Made by a program: the position numbers and the translations under genes
Shown: positions 21,223-30,863 of the stretch, piece after piece
Layout of the letters: the number at the start of each line of letters is the position of its first letter
How positions within the stretch are numbered: the stretch's first letter is position 1
The notes under the pieces: model-generated
What the model was told of the DNA's origin: nothing
Seen by the model: the letters and a program-made list of their open reading frames with translations, nothing else
The model's database searches: none
Assembly (NCBI GenBank): GCA_945889445.1
Contig: CAMDBX010000017.1
Span: forward strand, 1-59,068
Reading direction: 5' to 3'
Source of the DNA: Rhizobium sp. Q54
GTDB taxonomy: Bacteria; Pseudomonadota; Alphaproteobacteria; Rhizobiales; Aestuariivirgaceae
DNA length: 59,068 nucleotides

Positions 21223-21669
21223 CTAGCCCGGTTCGTTCGCCGCGAGTTTTGCGAAGCTCTCAAAGAACTGAGCAGAGAGTTGCTTGGCTGTCGGTTCAAT
21301 GAAGCGTTGCGCAAGGCTGGCGATCTTTCCCGTCACCTGGGCGTCAACGTCGTAGGTCAGCCTGGTACCTTCGGGTACATCCTCAAGGCGGACATGGGCG
21401 CCTCCTACGGCGCCTCCCATCATCGACTTTCCCTCGCCTGAAATGCGATACCCGTTCGGCGGGTCCAGTTCCGAGAGCGTAACGGCACCTTTGAAGCTGG
21501 CCTTCACCGGGCCCATCTTCACGGTTACCTTGGCTTCCATCTCCGTGTCAGACTTCTTGATGATTTCCTCGCATCCGGGGATGCACTGGCGCAGCAATTC
21601 GGCGTCGTTCAATGCTTCCCATACCTTGATGCGCGGTACGGGGATGATCACCTCATCCGAAAGTTTCAT
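21223..21669 (-). CDS. CoxG-like SRPBCC-domain protein
   Basis: The 148-residue protein matches the carbon monoxide dehydrogenase subunit G family: the START-like fold with IPVPRIKVWEALND, CIPGCEEI and GKSMMGGAVGG. CoxG proteins serve molybdenum hydroxylases of the xanthine/CO dehydrogenase type, probably in membrane attachment or maturation. No such hydroxylase is in the window. Proximity to a purine-type deaminase is suggestive only. Confidence 0.75.
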   Translation of the reverse strand: MKLSDEVIIPVPRIKVWEALNDAELLRQCIPGCEEIIKKSDTEMEAKVTVKMGPVKASFKGAVTLSELDPPNGYRISGEGKSMMGGAVGGAHVRLEDVPEGTRLTYDVDAQVTGKIASLAQRFIEPTAKQLSAQFFESFAKLAANEPG

Positions 21670-21696
21670 GTGGTCTTCCTCCCATTCAGCAGCTGA

Positions 21697-22824
21697 TTAT
21701 GCCGGGATATCGCCGCGCTTCCAGTATTCCTTGGTTGTAGCCCGGAATTCCTCGAAGCGATTTTCGGAAATTGCCGATCGGATGCCCTGCATCAGAGACT
21801 GATAATAGGCAATATTCGCCCACGACAACAGCATCATGCCGAGCAGCTCACCCGAACGGATCAGATGGTGCAAATAAGCTCGCGAATACTGTGAAAGGGC
21901 CGGACAAGGATGCTCCGGATCCAGCGGACGGGGGTCATGAGCGTGCCTGGCATTGCGTAGATTGATCTTGCCGAACCGCGTGAAGGCCTGGCCATGCCGG
22001 CCCGACCGGGTGGGGAGGACGCAATCGAACATGTCGATGCCCCGGGCAACCGATTCCAGGATGTCTTCCGGAGTTCCCACGCCCATAAGATACCGAGGCC
22101 GATCCTGAGGGAGGTGCGGAATGGTATGCTCGATGGCCTGAAGCATCAGGTCATGGCCCTCGCCCACCGCCAGGCCACCGATGGCATAACCTTCGAAGCC
22201 GATCGATTTCAGCCCCTCGGCACTCTCCCGGCGGAGTCTGGGGTTTATGCCACCTTGCACGATGCCAAAGTTTCCCCTGCCCGGTTGCCTGCCGAAGGCC
22301 GTCCGGGAGCGCTCCGCCCAGCGAAGCGACAGTTGCATCGCCTTTTCGGCCTCCTTCTCGGTGTGCGGATACTGGATGCACTGGTCAAGCTGCATCTGGA
22401 TGTCAGACCCCAGCAGGCGCTGGACTTCCATCGCTCTCTCGGGCGACAGTTCGTACTTGCGTCCATCGATGTGGGACTGAAACATGGCCGACTGTTCGGT
22501 GATCTTGCGGATCTTGGACAGGGACATGATCTGGAAGCCGCCCGAATCCGTCAGGATTGGTCGCTTCCAACCAATGAAGTGGTGGAGACCTCCAAGCTTT
22601 GCCACCTCCTCCGCCCCGGGCCGCAGCATGAGGTGATAGGTATTGCCGAGGATGATGTCCGCCCCCGTTGCCTCAACCTGGTCAAGGTAAAGCCCCTTGA
22701 CAGTACCGACAGTGCCGACCGGCATGAATGCCGGCGTGCGAACATCGCCGTGAAGCGTGTGAACCGTACCGAGGCGGGCGTTGCCGTCAGTTCCGTGGAG
22801 CGTGAAATTGAATTCAATGGTCAT
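21697..22824 (-). CDS. tgt: queuine tRNA-ribosyltransferase (TGT)
   Basis: The 375-residue enzyme exchanges guanine-34 of certain tRNAs for preQ1. Catalytic landmarks are present: [12 protein letters not shown] with the general-acid Asp, GIVQGG, and the nucleophile Asp in [12 protein letters not shown]. The zinc site is unusual. The family pattern Cys-x-Cys-x-x-Cys appears here as His305-Pro-Cys307-Pro-Ala-Leu310, so two of the three cysteines are replaced while SRAYLHH with the distal His remains. The ATG overlaps the queA stop by 4 bp. The two enzymes act in sequence on the same tRNAs. Confidence 0.94.
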   Translation of the reverse strand: MTIEFNFTLHGTDGNARLGTVHTLHGDVRTPAFMPVGTVGTVKGLYLDQVEATGADIILGNTYHLMLRPGAEEVAKLGGLHHFIGWKRPILTDSGGFQIMSLSKIRKITEQSAMFQSHIDGRKYELSPERAMEVQRLLGSDIQMQLDQCIQYPHTEKEAEKAMQLSLRWAERSRTAFGRQPGRGNFGIVQGGINPRLRRESAEGLKSIGFEGYAIGGLAVGEGHDLMLQAIEHTIPHLPQDRPRYLMGVGTPEDILESVARGIDMFDCVLPTRSGRHGQAFTRFGKINLRNARHAHDPRPLDPEHPCPALSQYSRAYLHHLIRSGELLGMMLLSWANIAYYQSLMQGIRSAISENRFEEFRATTKEYWKRGDIPA

Positions 22825-23879
22825 GGAGCGGGGAATAGCAGGCTGGAGTCGCCGTAGGAATAGAACCGATAGTCATTCGCAATGGCGTGAGCGTAGGCGG
22901 AACGCATGCGCTCCAGCCCGGCAAAGGCCGCAACCAACATGAACAATGTGGATTTGGGGAGGTGGAAATTCGTGACAAGAAGGTCAACCGCCCGGAACCG
23001 GTAGCCGGGGGTGATGAAGATCTCCGTCGTACCCGAAAATGGCTCCAGCCCCGAACTCTCCAAAAGGCGCAACGATGTTGTGCCGACGGCAATGATCCGC
23101 CCCCCACTCGCCCTGGCGGCCTTGAGCCGGTCACAGGTGGCGGATGACACCTCGCCCCATTCCGCATGCATCTTGTGATCTCTCGTGTCCTCGGATTTCA
23201 CCGGCAGAAAGGTCCCGGCACCAACATGCAGAGTCACGATTTCTTGTTTTATTTCGAGTTCTTGGAGACGTTTTATGACAGCTGGCGTAAAGTGAAGTCC
23301 GGCCGTGGGCGCCGCCACTGCGCCGTCACGTTCGGCGTAGAATGTCTGATAATCTGCCCTGTCCCGGTCGTCTGTGTCCCGCTTGCCGGCAATATAGGGC
23401 GGCAAAGGCATCTGGCCCAGTGAAGCGATGGCGTCGTCAAGGGACGGCCCCGCCAGATCAAAGGCGAGCGTAACCTCACCCGCCTCACCTTTCTCCTCAA
23501 CGGTAGCGCATATTTCCTTGATAAATAAGGAACTTCCGTCACGAGAAAACCTCAGTCTGTCGCCCTTCCCGAGTTTCTTGGCGGGTTTGACGAAGGCCTT
23601 CCAGCGAGAACCGTCGAGACGCAAGTGGAGCAATGCCTCGATCCTGGGGGTCGTCCCAAGCCGCCCGGTGCGATGCCCGCTCAGTGAAGCCGGGATCACC
23701 CTCGTGTTGTTGAAGACGAGCACATCGCCTGCCCTGAGAAGGTCCGGCAAGTCACGGAAAATCCGATCTTCAAGCGCCTCCTGTCGGACGACAAGGAGCT
23801 TCGAGGCATCGCGAGGGGAGGCCGGGCGCAAGGCAATTCGCTCCGGCGGTAGCTCGAAATCAAAATCGGAAACGCGCAT
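22821..23879 (-). CDS. queA: S-adenosylmethionine:tRNA ribosyltransferase-isomerase QueA
   Basis: The 352-residue enzyme converts preQ1 in tRNA to epoxyqueuosine using the ribosyl part of SAM. It begins with the family signature [15 protein letters not shown] and carries [10 protein letters not shown] and the later PTAGLHF. Length is typical. It is cotranscribed with tgt (4 bp overlap) and follows the small secreted protein gene by 26 bp. Confidence 0.96.
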   Translation of the reverse strand: MRVSDFDFELPPERIALRPASPRDASKLLVVRQEALEDRIFRDLPDLLRAGDVLVFNNTRVIPASLSGHRTGRLGTTPRIEALLHLRLDGSRWKAFVKPAKKLGKGDRLRFSRDGSSLFIKEICATVEEKGEAGEVTLAFDLAGPSLDDAIASLGQMPLPPYIAGKRDTDDRDRADYQTFYAERDGAVAAPTAGLHFTPAVIKRLQELEIKQEIVTLHVGAGTFLPVKSEDTRDHKMHAEWGEVSSATCDRLKAARASGGRIIAVGTTSLRLLESSGLEPFSGTTEIFITPGYRFRAVDLLVTNFHLPKSTLFMLVAAFAGLERMRSAYAHAIANDYRFYSYGDSSLLFPAP

Positions 23880-23905
23880 GCGGATCTTTCGGACTTTAGG
23901 GGGAA

Positions 23906-24316
23906 CTAGGGACCTGAACAGCTGATGGCCCAGACCCCCAACCCCGGCAATGACAGCGTTCCGGCCGCGGCATAGCTGTTCTCCAGCCCTTCCGTATCGT
24001 CCGAAGCCTTGAACAAGCGAAGCTTGGCAACGACCTGCCCGACATTTTCGTCGGTGACGTCAACCCAAATTTGATCGGCGGTTTCAAAAGCCTGGCCGGT
24101 GGTGATGCGGATTGCGCCATTCGCCCCGCCGGTTGACCACGTCTTGCCAGCCGCCTCAATTTCGATGGTGTTGACGGCAATCACGTCCATGGCACCGAGG
24201 AGCATGCGCATGCTCACCGTCTTCTCCGCGTCGCCGCAGTCCATCCACTCCGTGGCCCGCGCCGGAAGCGCCAGGCCAGTGAGGACGAACACTGCGGCGG
24301 CGGAGAGCCGTATCAT
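23906..24316 (-). CDS. small secreted protein of unknown function
   Basis: The 136-residue protein starts with a clear signal peptide ([18 protein letters not shown], cleavage before TEW). The mature part of about 117 residues has one Cys near each end (MDCGDAEK and ISCSGP), which could bridge in the periplasm, and repeated beta-type segments. I do not recognise the family. The open frame runs on upstream through the cyclophilin gene, but ATG 24316 directly after that gene's stop is the sensible start. It probably belongs to the same operon. Confidence 0.7.
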   Translation of the reverse strand: MIRLSAAAVFVLTGLALPARATEWMDCGDAEKTVSMRMLLGAMDVIAVNTIEIEAAGKTWSTGGANGAIRITTGQAFETADQIWVDVTDENVGQVVAKLRLFKASDDTEGLENSYAAAGTLSLPGLGVWAISCSGP

Positions 24317-24320
24317 GTCA

Positions 24321-24839
24321 TCAGGCGTCCGCAGCAACCTGCATCTTGGCAATCTTGTCCGGCTCGCGCACAGGCTCGCCGCGCTTGATACCGTCGACGA
24401 TGTCCATGCCGTCCGTAACCTTGCCCCACACCGTGTACTGGCGGTCGAGGAAACCGGCATCGCCGAAGCAGATGAAGAACTGGCTGTTGGCCGAGTCAGG
24501 GTTCTGCGAACGGGCCATGGAGCAAACGCCCCGCACATGCGGTTCCTTTGAGAACTCCTGCTTCAGGTTCGGCTTCTTGGAGCCTCCCATGCCGGCGTTG
24601 CCGGGGTTGAAGCTGGCGGACGTGGTGTTGCCATGCTGCACGTCACCGCCCTGGGCCATGAAGCCCTCGATCACGCGGTGGAACACCACGCCATCATAGG
24701 CGCCTTCGCGGGCCAGTTCCTTGATGCGCGCCACGTGGTTCGGCGCCAGGTCGGGGCGGAGTTCGATGGTGACGCGGCCCTTGGCTTCGCCCTTTGCGTT
24801 GGCCACGTCGAGATAGAGGGTGTTTTCGAGATCAGCCAT
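24321..24839 (-). CDS. cyclophilin-type peptidyl-prolyl isomerase, cytoplasmic (PpiB-like)
   Basis: The 172-residue protein is a cyclophilin: VVFHRVIEGFMAQGGD with the catalytic Arg, NSQFFICF and the YTVWGKV end. It has no signal peptide and starts MADLENTLYL at ATG 24839; the longer frame upstream has no support. It assists proline isomerisation in the cytoplasm. A second, exported cyclophilin sits 5 bp upstream, so the pair probably arose by tandem duplication. Confidence 0.92.
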   Translation of the reverse strand: MADLENTLYLDVANAKGEAKGRVTIELRPDLAPNHVARIKELAREGAYDGVVFHRVIEGFMAQGGDVQHGNTTSASFNPGNAGMGGSKKPNLKQEFSKEPHVRGVCSMARSQNPDSANSQFFICFGDAGFLDRQYTVWGKVTDGMDIVDGIKRGEPVREPDKIAKMQVAADA

Positions 24840-24844
24840 GTGTC

Positions 24845-25357
24845 TTACTCCACCGTAACCTTGATCATCTTGTCTGGGGTCGCCGGCGGTTCGCCGCGGG
24901 CGATCTGGTCCACGCAGGCCATTCCTGTCTCGTCCACCTGCCCCCAAACGGTGTACTGGCCATTCAGGAAGTCACCCGGCGCGAACATCACGAAGAACTG
25001 GCTATTGCCGGAATCCGGGTCACTGGAGCGGGCCATGCCCACGGTGCCGCGCTTGAACGGCTCCTGTGTGAACTCCGCCTTGATGTCCGGCAGCTTGGAG
25101 CCACCCATGCCGGTGCCGGTCGGGTCACCCGTCTGGGCCATAAAGCCGTCGATGACACGATGGAACACGATGCCATCATAGAAACCGTCCTTGGCCAGCT
25201 TCGTGATCTGGGCAACGTGCTTCGGCGCCAGGTCCGAACGCAGCGTGATGTCGAAGGAACAGCCTTTGCTGGTTTCAATCTTGAGCTTCTCGGCGGCAAG
25301 CGCCGGGCTGCTGAGAAGGCTCGCTGCCAGTGCAGCCAGTGCCAGTTTCCTGATCAT
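24845..25357 (-). CDS. cyclophilin-type peptidyl-prolyl isomerase, periplasmic (PpiA-like)
   Basis: This 170-residue cyclophilin carries a signal peptide (ALAALAASLLSSPALA) and the core motifs IVFHRVIDGFMAQTGD, NSQFFVMF and YTVWGQV. GGGAG precedes ATG 25357; an ATG four codons earlier has no better site. It should assist folding in the periplasm. It shares most of its core with the cytoplasmic copy directly downstream. Confidence 0.92.
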   Translation of the reverse strand: MIRKLALAALAASLLSSPALAAEKLKIETSKGCSFDITLRSDLAPKHVAQITKLAKDGFYDGIVFHRVIDGFMAQTGDPTGTGMGGSKLPDIKAEFTQEPFKRGTVGMARSSDPDSGNSQFFVMFAPGDFLNGQYTVWGQVDETGMACVDQIARGEPPATPDKMIKVTVE

Positions 25358-25382
25358 GGTAACTCCCATTGTTGTCGATGCC

Positions 25383-25402
25383 GTTCCTGAGGGGACAGGA
25401 AC
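25383..25402. other. small inverted repeat between coaD and the cyclophilin genes
   Basis: GTTCCTG and CAGGAAC pair around a 6-base loop in the 51 bp gap after coaD. On the leftward strand no T run follows, so it is at best a weak terminator or processing site. Confidence 0.3.
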
Positions 25403-25408
25403 AAAATG

Positions 25409-25915
25409 TCAATGCGAAGACTTGGCCAAGGCCTTGGCCATGACCTCCTGCGCCTCCCGGGGAATAAACAGGGTAATGTCACCGCCCATCCTGGCGATCT
25501 GCTTCACCAAGGATGACGCGATCATGCGGGTTGCAGGTGATGCGGCAAGAAACACCGTCTCGATGTCCGGCGCCATGGCCCCGTTCATTTGCCCCATCTG
25601 CACCTCATAGTCGAAATCGGTCGCGTCCCTCAGGCCGCGGATGATCACGCCCGCATGACACTTACGGGCGGCATCGACGGCGAGCCCATCGAAGGTTGCC
25701 ATGGCAATCTTGACACCCGTATGTTCCGCGATCGGCTTTGTGACCTGTTCAAGAAGCGCGATCCGCATCTCGGCATCGATCAGCGCCTGCTTTCCGTGGT
25801 GCACGCCAACGCCCAGGACCAGTTTGTCCACCAGGCGTGCGGCCCGGGCGATGATGTCCAGGTGGCCATAGGTGACAGGGTCAAAGGACCCGGGGTAAAA
25901 GCCGGTAGGTGCCAT
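25409..25915 (-). CDS. coaD: pantetheine-phosphate adenylyltransferase
   Basis: The 168-residue enzyme makes dephospho-CoA from ATP and 4'-phosphopantetheine, the fourth step of coenzyme A synthesis. It has the nucleotidyltransferase motif GSFDPVTYGHLDI near residue 9 and RGLRDATDFDYE in the middle. Length is typical. It starts one base after the LysE-type gene stop, so the two are coupled. Confidence 0.96.
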   Translation of the reverse strand: MAPTGFYPGSFDPVTYGHLDIIARAARLVDKLVLGVGVHHGKQALIDAEMRIALLEQVTKPIAEHTGVKIAMATFDGLAVDAARKCHAGVIIRGLRDATDFDYEVQMGQMNGAMAPDIETVFLAASPATRMIASSLVKQIARMGGDITLFIPREAQEVMAKALAKSSH

Positions 25916-25916
25916 G

Positions 25917-26528
25917 TCAGCGTCCTCTCAATGCCATCCAGATGCCGCCGCCCATGAGGAAGCAGCCGCTGACGATTTCCAGTGCGCGGATGCGCGTGCG
26001 CGACAGGAAGCTGCCGGCCTTTCCCGCCATCAGTGCGTACATCACGTCGCCGAAGCCGGCGATCACCATGAAGGTGGCGCCGAGGATGAGGATCTGCTGC
26101 ATGGCGCTGCCGTCCGGCGTGATGAAGGGCGGGATCAGCGCCCCGAACAGCACCAGCATCTTGGGGTTGGACATGATGACGACGAAGCCCTGCAGGAAGA
26201 AGCTGCCCTTTGGCCGCGCCCGGTCAACCGCCACGGCAAGATCGCCATTGGAGCGGAACAGCTTGATCGCCAGCCACATGAGGTAAAGCGCGCCCGCCCA
26301 ACGCAACACGTCGAACCACACGCCCATCATCTTGATGGCGGCGCCGAGGCCCAAGGCGGCGATGGCCAGCCAGATGACGAAGCCCGCCTGTGTGCCGGCA
26401 ACATTCATGAGCCCGGCACGGTGCCCGTTGCGCAGGCTATTCGCGATGATGACCGTCACCGTCGGCCCCGGCACGAAGGCCAGCGCCGCCGCCGCGGCCG
26501 TAAAGGCAAGGTAGGATTCGAGGGTCAT
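25917..26528 (-). CDS. LysE-family amino-acid exporter
   Basis: The 203-residue inner-membrane protein has about six helices and the family motif FVPGPTVTVIIANSLRNG. LysE/RhtB proteins export amino acids or their lactones; the substrate here is unknown. I start at ATG 26528 (MTLESYL) with GGAG eight bases upstream, since the much longer frame overlaps gyrA. The 124 bp between it and gyrA hold no gene. Confidence 0.88.
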   Translation of the reverse strand: MTLESYLAFTAAAAALAFVPGPTVTVIIANSLRNGHRAGLMNVAGTQAGFVIWLAIAALGLGAAIKMMGVWFDVLRWAGALYLMWLAIKLFRSNGDLAVAVDRARPKGSFFLQGFVVIMSNPKMLVLFGALIPPFITPDGSAMQQILILGATFMVIAGFGDVMYALMAGKAGSFLSRTRIRALEIVSGCFLMGGGIWMALRGR

Positions 26529-26652
26529 CCGAGTATCTCCAGAACGGGAGAAGCTAGCCACAGACCGCCCACCACGCGCAAGGGCGTCAGGTCGGCAGCG
26601 AGAAACTCGAGCGTGCAGGCACTCGCGAAGGCGAGAAACACGCCCATGGCAA

Positions 26653-29367
26653 TCAGGCCTCGTTCTCCTCGCCGTCCTCCTCGGTGATGTGCTCGACGGA
26701 GACCACGTGCTCGTCATCCGCCGCATCGATCACGATGACGCCCTGCGTCGAACGACCTTTCTTGCCAATGTCGCGCACCGGCGTGCGGATCAGTTGCCCA
26801 CCATCTGTCACCAGCATGATCTGGTCGGCGTCCTCTACGGGGAAGCTTGCCACCAGCGGGCCGTTGCGATCGTTCACCGCCATGGCGACGATGCCTTTGC
26901 CGCCGCGGCCGGTGATGCGGTATTCGTAGGAAGAGGTGCGCTTGCCATAGCCATTGGCGGAAATCGTCAGGATCACCTGCTCGGCAGCGCCCATCTCGGC
27001 ATAGCGCTCCTGGCTGAGCGTCGTCTCCGAGGAACCCTCCTCGTCAGCGACACCGGCTTCCTGTTCTTCACCCGCAACCGCACGCGACATCTTAAGGAAG
27101 GCCGCGCGCTCGTCAGCGGTAGCCTCGACATGCCGGAGGATAGACATGGAGATGAGGTGGTCCTCGTCCTCCAGTCGAATGCCGCGCACACCGGTTGAGT
27201 CACGGCCCTTGAACACGCGAACCTCTTCAACCGGGAACCGGATGCACTGGCCCTTGGCGGTGGTCAGATGCACGTCGTCCTTCTCGGTGCAGATCTCGAC
27301 GCCCGCGATCATGTCGCCCGGGTCGAGCTTCATGGCGATCTTGCCCGCACGGTTGATCTGTTCGAAATCCGAAATCTCGTTGCGGCGCACCGTGCCGGAG
27401 CGCGTGGCGAACATCAGGAACTGGCCTTCCGCTTCCGCGGCCGTCTCGGGCATCGGCAGGATCGTCGTGATGCGCTCGTCCTGCTCAAGTGGCAACAGAT
27501 TGATGAGTGCCTTGCCACGTGACTGCGGACTGCCGATGGGCAGGCGCCAGACCTTGAGGCGGTAAACCATGCCGGCGGAGGAGAAGAACAGGATCGGCGT
27601 ATGGGTCGAGGCGACGAAAAGCTTCGTCACGAAATCCTCGTCCTTCGTGCCCATGCCGGAGCGGCCCTTGCCACCGCGGCGCTGAGCCCGATAGGTCGAC
27701 AGCGGCACGCGCTTCACATAGCCCGCGTGGCTTACGGTCACGACCATGTCCTCACGCTGGATCAGGTCCTCGTCCTCGACCTCGCCCTCGTTCTCGACAA
27801 TCTCGGTGCGGCGCGGCGTGGCGAACTCGTTGCGAATTTCCGTGAGTTCGTCCTTGATGATGCGCAAAACGCGTGCGCGCGAGCGTAGGATCTCGAGGTA
27901 ATCCTTGATCTCTTCGGCAAGCTTCTGCAGTTCCTCGGCAATCTCGTCACGGCCCAGCGCGGTGAGGCGCTGCAGGCGCAGGTCGAGGATGGCGCGGGCC
28001 TGTTCGTCGGACAGGCGGTAGGTGCCCTCCGCCGTCAGCGTGTGGCGCGGATCGGCAATGAGCACGATCAGCGGCGCCATGTCCTTCGCCGGCCAGTCGC
28101 GCGCCATCAGCGCCTCGCGGGCCTCGGCGGCATCCTTCGAGGTGCGGATCAGGCGGATGACCTCGTCGATGTTGGCCACCGCAATGGCGAGACCCACCAA
28201 CACATGCGCGCGGTCACGCGCCTTGTTGAGCAGGAACTTGGTGCGCCGCGTCACCACCTCCTCGCGGAAGGCGACGAAAGCCTGAAGCAACTCCTTCAGG
28301 TTCAGCAGTTCGGGCCGTCCGCCGGTGAGGCAGACATTGTTGATGCCGAAGGTCGATTGCAGCGGCGTATAGCGGTAGAGCTGGTTCAGCACGATTTCCG
28401 CCATCGCATCGCGCTTCAGTTCAATGACGACACGCATGCCTTGACGATCGGACTCGTCGCGGATGTCGGAGATGCCCTCGAGTTTCTTTTCGCGGACGAG
28501 ATCCGCGATGCGCTCGATCATCAGCGCCTTGTTCACCTGATAGGGAATTTCTGTGACAATCAGCGCCTCGCGCTCCTTGCGGATTTCCTCCACAGCGACG
28601 CGGGCCCGCATGACCACCGAACCGCGGCCGGTGTGGAAAGCCGACTTGATGCCAACGCGACCGAGGATCAGACCCCCCGTCGGGAAGTCCGGTCCCGGAA
28701 TGATATCGATCAAGTCTTCAATGCTGACAGCCGGGTTGTCGATCACCGCCATGCAGGCGTCGATCACTTCGCCGAGGTTATGGGGCGCCATGTTGGTGGC
28801 CATGCCGACGGCGATGCCGCCGGAACCATTGACCAGCAAGTTGGGGAAGCGCGCCGGCAGCACCGTCGGCTCGCGTTCGGAATTGTCGTAGTTGGACTGG
28901 AAATCGACGGTGTCCTTGTCGATGTCCTCGAGCAGTTCATGCGCCACCTTGGCCATACGGGACTCGGTGTAACGCATCGCCGCTGCCGGATCGCCGTCAA
29001 CCGAGCCGAAGTTTCCCTGTCCATCGATGAGCGGAAGTCGCAGCGAAAATTCCTGCGCCATGCGCACCAGTGCATCATAGATCGACTGGTCGCCATGCGG
29101 GTGATACTTACCCATGACGTCGCCGACGATGCGGGCGGATTTCCGGTAGGCCTTGTTCCAGTCATAGCCATTCTCGTTCATCGAGAACAGGATGCGGCGA
29201 TGCACCGGCTTCAACCCGTCGCGCACATCGGGAAGCGCACGACTGACGATCACGCTCATTGCATAATCGAGATAACTCTTGCGCATTTCCTCTTCGATGG
29301 AAATGAGCGCAATCTCGGAAGGATTGGAGGGCGGAACGGAGCCCTTCTGGTCGTCGTTGTCGGCCAC
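26653..29367 (-). CDS. gyrA: DNA gyrase subunit A
   Basis: The 904-residue subunit cuts and rejoins DNA in the gyrase A2B2 complex. The catalytic Tyr is Tyr133 in AAMRYTES, and the breakage-reunion domain covers about 1-500. The C-terminal DNA-wrapping blades follow, with the GyrA-box-like [10 protein letters not shown] near 555-570. In the quinolone-interacting loop the sequence is [10 protein letters not shown]. The position matching E. coli Ser83 is therefore Gln94, while the Asp87 equivalent is kept as Asp98. Only about 185 bp lie between it and ssb. Confidence 0.97.
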   Translation of the reverse strand: MADNDDQKGSVPPSNPSEIALISIEEEMRKSYLDYAMSVIVSRALPDVRDGLKPVHRRILFSMNENGYDWNKAYRKSARIVGDVMGKYHPHGDQSIYDALVRMAQEFSLRLPLIDGQGNFGSVDGDPAAAMRYTESRMAKVAHELLEDIDKDTVDFQSNYDNSEREPTVLPARFPNLLVNGSGGIAVGMATNMAPHNLGEVIDACMAVIDNPAVSIEDLIDIIPGPDFPTGGLILGRVGIKSAFHTGRGSVVMRARVAVEEIRKEREALIVTEIPYQVNKALMIERIADLVREKKLEGISDIRDESDRQGMRVVIELKRDAMAEIVLNQLYRYTPLQSTFGINNVCLTGGRPELLNLKELLQAFVAFREEVVTRRTKFLLNKARDRAHVLVGLAIAVANIDEVIRLIRTSKDAAEAREALMARDWPAKDMAPLIVLIADPRHTLTAEGTYRLSDEQARAILDLRLQRLTALGRDEIAEELQKLAEEIKDYLEILRSRARVLRIIKDELTEIRNEFATPRRTEIVENEGEVEDEDLIQREDMVVTVSHAGYVKRVPLSTYRAQRRGGKGRSGMGTKDEDFVTKLFVASTHTPILFFSSAGMVYRLKVWRLPIGSPQSRGKALINLLPLEQDERITTILPMPETAAEAEGQFLMFATRSGTVRRNEISDFEQINRAGKIAMKLDPGDMIAGVEICTEKDDVHLTTAKGQCIRFPVEEVRVFKGRDSTGVRGIRLEDEDHLISMSILRHVEATADERAAFLKMSRAVAGEEQEAGVADEEGSSETTLSQERYAEMGAAEQVILTISANGYGKRTSSYEYRITGRGGKGIVAMAVNDRNGPLVASFPVEDADQIMLVTDGGQLIRTPVRDIGKKGRSTQGVIVIDAADDEHVVSVEHITEEDGEENEA

Positions 29368-29552
29368 GGAAAACCTGTTATCTAGCCCGGGAAAAAAGTT
29401 CCCAACCGATGCCAGCGCGGCAACGATTCGGCGGTCTCTCCAATCTAGGTGGTGAGGCCCGCCGATACAATGAAAAGCTGTTGATTTTCGGGCCTAATCG
29501 CCGCTCTCGCGGAGCTTTGAAACGGCCCGTTTTCTGACCCTCGGAAAGCGCC

Positions 29553-30044
29553 TCAGAACGGCACTTCGTCGTCGAGGTCACGCGCCGGGATTGTGGCCCG
29601 GCCACCGGCACCGGCGCGCGGCCGTTCCATGGGGCTCGACTGACCAAACTCGTCGCCGCCACCGCCCATGCCGCCGCCAGCACCCTCACCACCACGACCA
29701 CCGATCATGGTCAGCACGCTGTTGAAGCCCTGCAGAACGATTTCCGTCGAATACTTCTCGACGCCGTCCTTGTCCGTGTACTTGCGAGTCTGCAGCTGAC
29801 CTTCGATGTAAATGGTCGAGCCCTTCTTCAGATACTGCTCGGCAACCTTGGCGAGGCCTTCATTGAAGATCACCACGCGGTGCCACTCGGTCTTTTCCTT
29901 TCGCTCGCCAGTGTTGCGGTCGCGCCAGCTTTCCGAGGTGGCAAGCGACAGGTTGACAATGGGCTTGCCGTCCTGCGTGTGGCGCACTTCCGGATCGCGG
30001 CCGAGATTGCCGACGAGAATGACCTTGTTTACCGATCCTGCCAT
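29553..30044 (-). CDS. ssb: single-stranded DNA-binding protein
   Basis: The 163-residue protein has an OB fold (about 1-110, [16 protein letters not shown]), a Gly-rich linker and the acidic tip DLDDEVPF that recruits repair and replication partners. A perfect GTTC-N7-GTTC site lies 88 bp upstream of its start, so it is probably in the SOS regulon, as ssb is in many alphaproteobacteria. Confidence 0.97.
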   Translation of the reverse strand: MAGSVNKVILVGNLGRDPEVRHTQDGKPIVNLSLATSESWRDRNTGERKEKTEWHRVVIFNEGLAKVAEQYLKKGSTIYIEGQLQTRKYTDKDGVEKYSTEIVLQGFNSVLTMIGGRGGEGAGGGMGGGGDEFGQSSPMERPRAGAGGRATIPARDLDDEVPF

Positions 30045-30131
30045 GACACCACTCCTTGATTTCCGGGCACCCTAGTCAAAGGCTGGCCGCCGCACAGCAG
30101 CGCTCGGAGCCTTATCCACACCGCATCTATA

Positions 30132-30146
30132 GTTCTCTTTTTGTTC
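30132..30146. promoter_or_regulatory. LexA (SOS) box between ssb and the Rid-family gene
   Basis: GTTC at 30132-30135 and GTTC at 30143-30146 are separated by exactly seven bases, the direct-repeat operator that LexA uses in alphaproteobacteria. It sits in the divergent region of ssb and the Rid-family gene. ssb is the expected target; the other gene starts 57 bp away and may be affected too. Confidence 0.75.
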
Positions 30147-30203
30147 CCTCGCAAGCGTCCTAGGCTCGTTCCTGACAAGAAGATTAAGCAGGTGGAGATT
30201 GCG

Positions 30204-30608
30204 ATGATCAGGACGCTCGAGACGGACAACGCTCCCAAGCCCCTCTCCGCCTATGCGCAGGGAATTGAGATCCCGCCTGGCCACCGGGTGGTGCATGTCT
30301 CCGGTCAGGTGGGGGTGGCGCTCGACGGTCAGATCCCGGCCGACCCTGCTCGCCAACATGAACTGGCCTGGGAGAACGCCCTCGCGGTGCTCGCCGCCGC
30401 CGGCATGGACCATACCAACATCGTCGACGCGCACTGCTACATCACCGAGCGCGCGCACCTCGGCATCTACCGCGCCACGCGGGACCGGTTCCTGAAAGGA
30501 CACAGGCCCGCCGCGACGCTTCTCATCGTGGCAGGCCTGGCTGACGAAAGGCTGGTGGTCGAAGTCGACTTGGTGGCTGCGGCTGAGGCAGCGGGCCCGG
30601 CCACATGA
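30204..30608 (+). CDS. Rid/YjgF-family protein lacking the RidA arginine
   Basis: The 134-residue protein has the Rid (YjgF/YER057c) fold with VSGQVGVALDG and ENALAVLAAAG. RidA enzymes remove reactive enamines made by PLP enzymes and need an Arg in a PAR motif; here the matching segment is RPAATLLIVAGL, so that Arg is Ala. It is therefore a relative with another or no deaminase role. The start is ATG 30204 with GGAG seven bases upstream; the longer frame would begin on the SOS box. Confidence 0.8.
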   Translation: MIRTLETDNAPKPLSAYAQGIEIPPGHRVVHVSGQVGVALDGQIPADPARQHELAWENALAVLAAAGMDHTNIVDAHCYITERAHLGIYRATRDRFLKGHRPAATLLIVAGLADERLVVEVDLVAAAEAAGPAT

Positions 30609-30628
30609 GGCCAAGCCGCCGGAATGGG

Positions 30629-30772
30629 TTAGCGGCGCTTGAGCAGGCCGAACAGCTTGGTACGACGGGCATTGATGCCTTCCTTCGCAGGTGCAGCAAG
30701 GTGCTCAGCGTCTTTTGACTGCATCATGGCAGTCTGGTAAACGTTTGAATAAGTGTCCAAAATCCAGTTCAT
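30629..30772 (-). CDS. 47-residue basic protein, unknown
   Basis: A short frame begins MNWILDTYSNVYQTAMMQ and ends RRTKLFGLLKRR. AAGGAG stands six bases before the ATG, a better ribosome-binding site than most neighbours have, and codon use matches the window. It has an aromatic front, a short acidic-polar middle and a basic tail. It diverges from the GcvA-type regulator across 120 bp, so that regulator may control it. I do not recognise the family. The small size leaves some doubt that it is translated. Confidence 0.6.
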   Translation of the reverse strand: MNWILDTYSNVYQTAMMQSKDAEHLAAPAKEGINARRTKLFGLLKRR

Positions 30773-30863
30773 GACAATCTCCTTGGCCGTTAAATTGGCT
30801 TCTCTTGAACGTCCCCAATATGTTCTCTTCGCTCTTGCAACACAAACGGCATTAATCTACGCT

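Noticed and set aside
28042-29385. A 447-codon open frame opposite gyrA
   Set aside because: Same reason; the leftward frame is an unmistakable full-length gyrase subunit.
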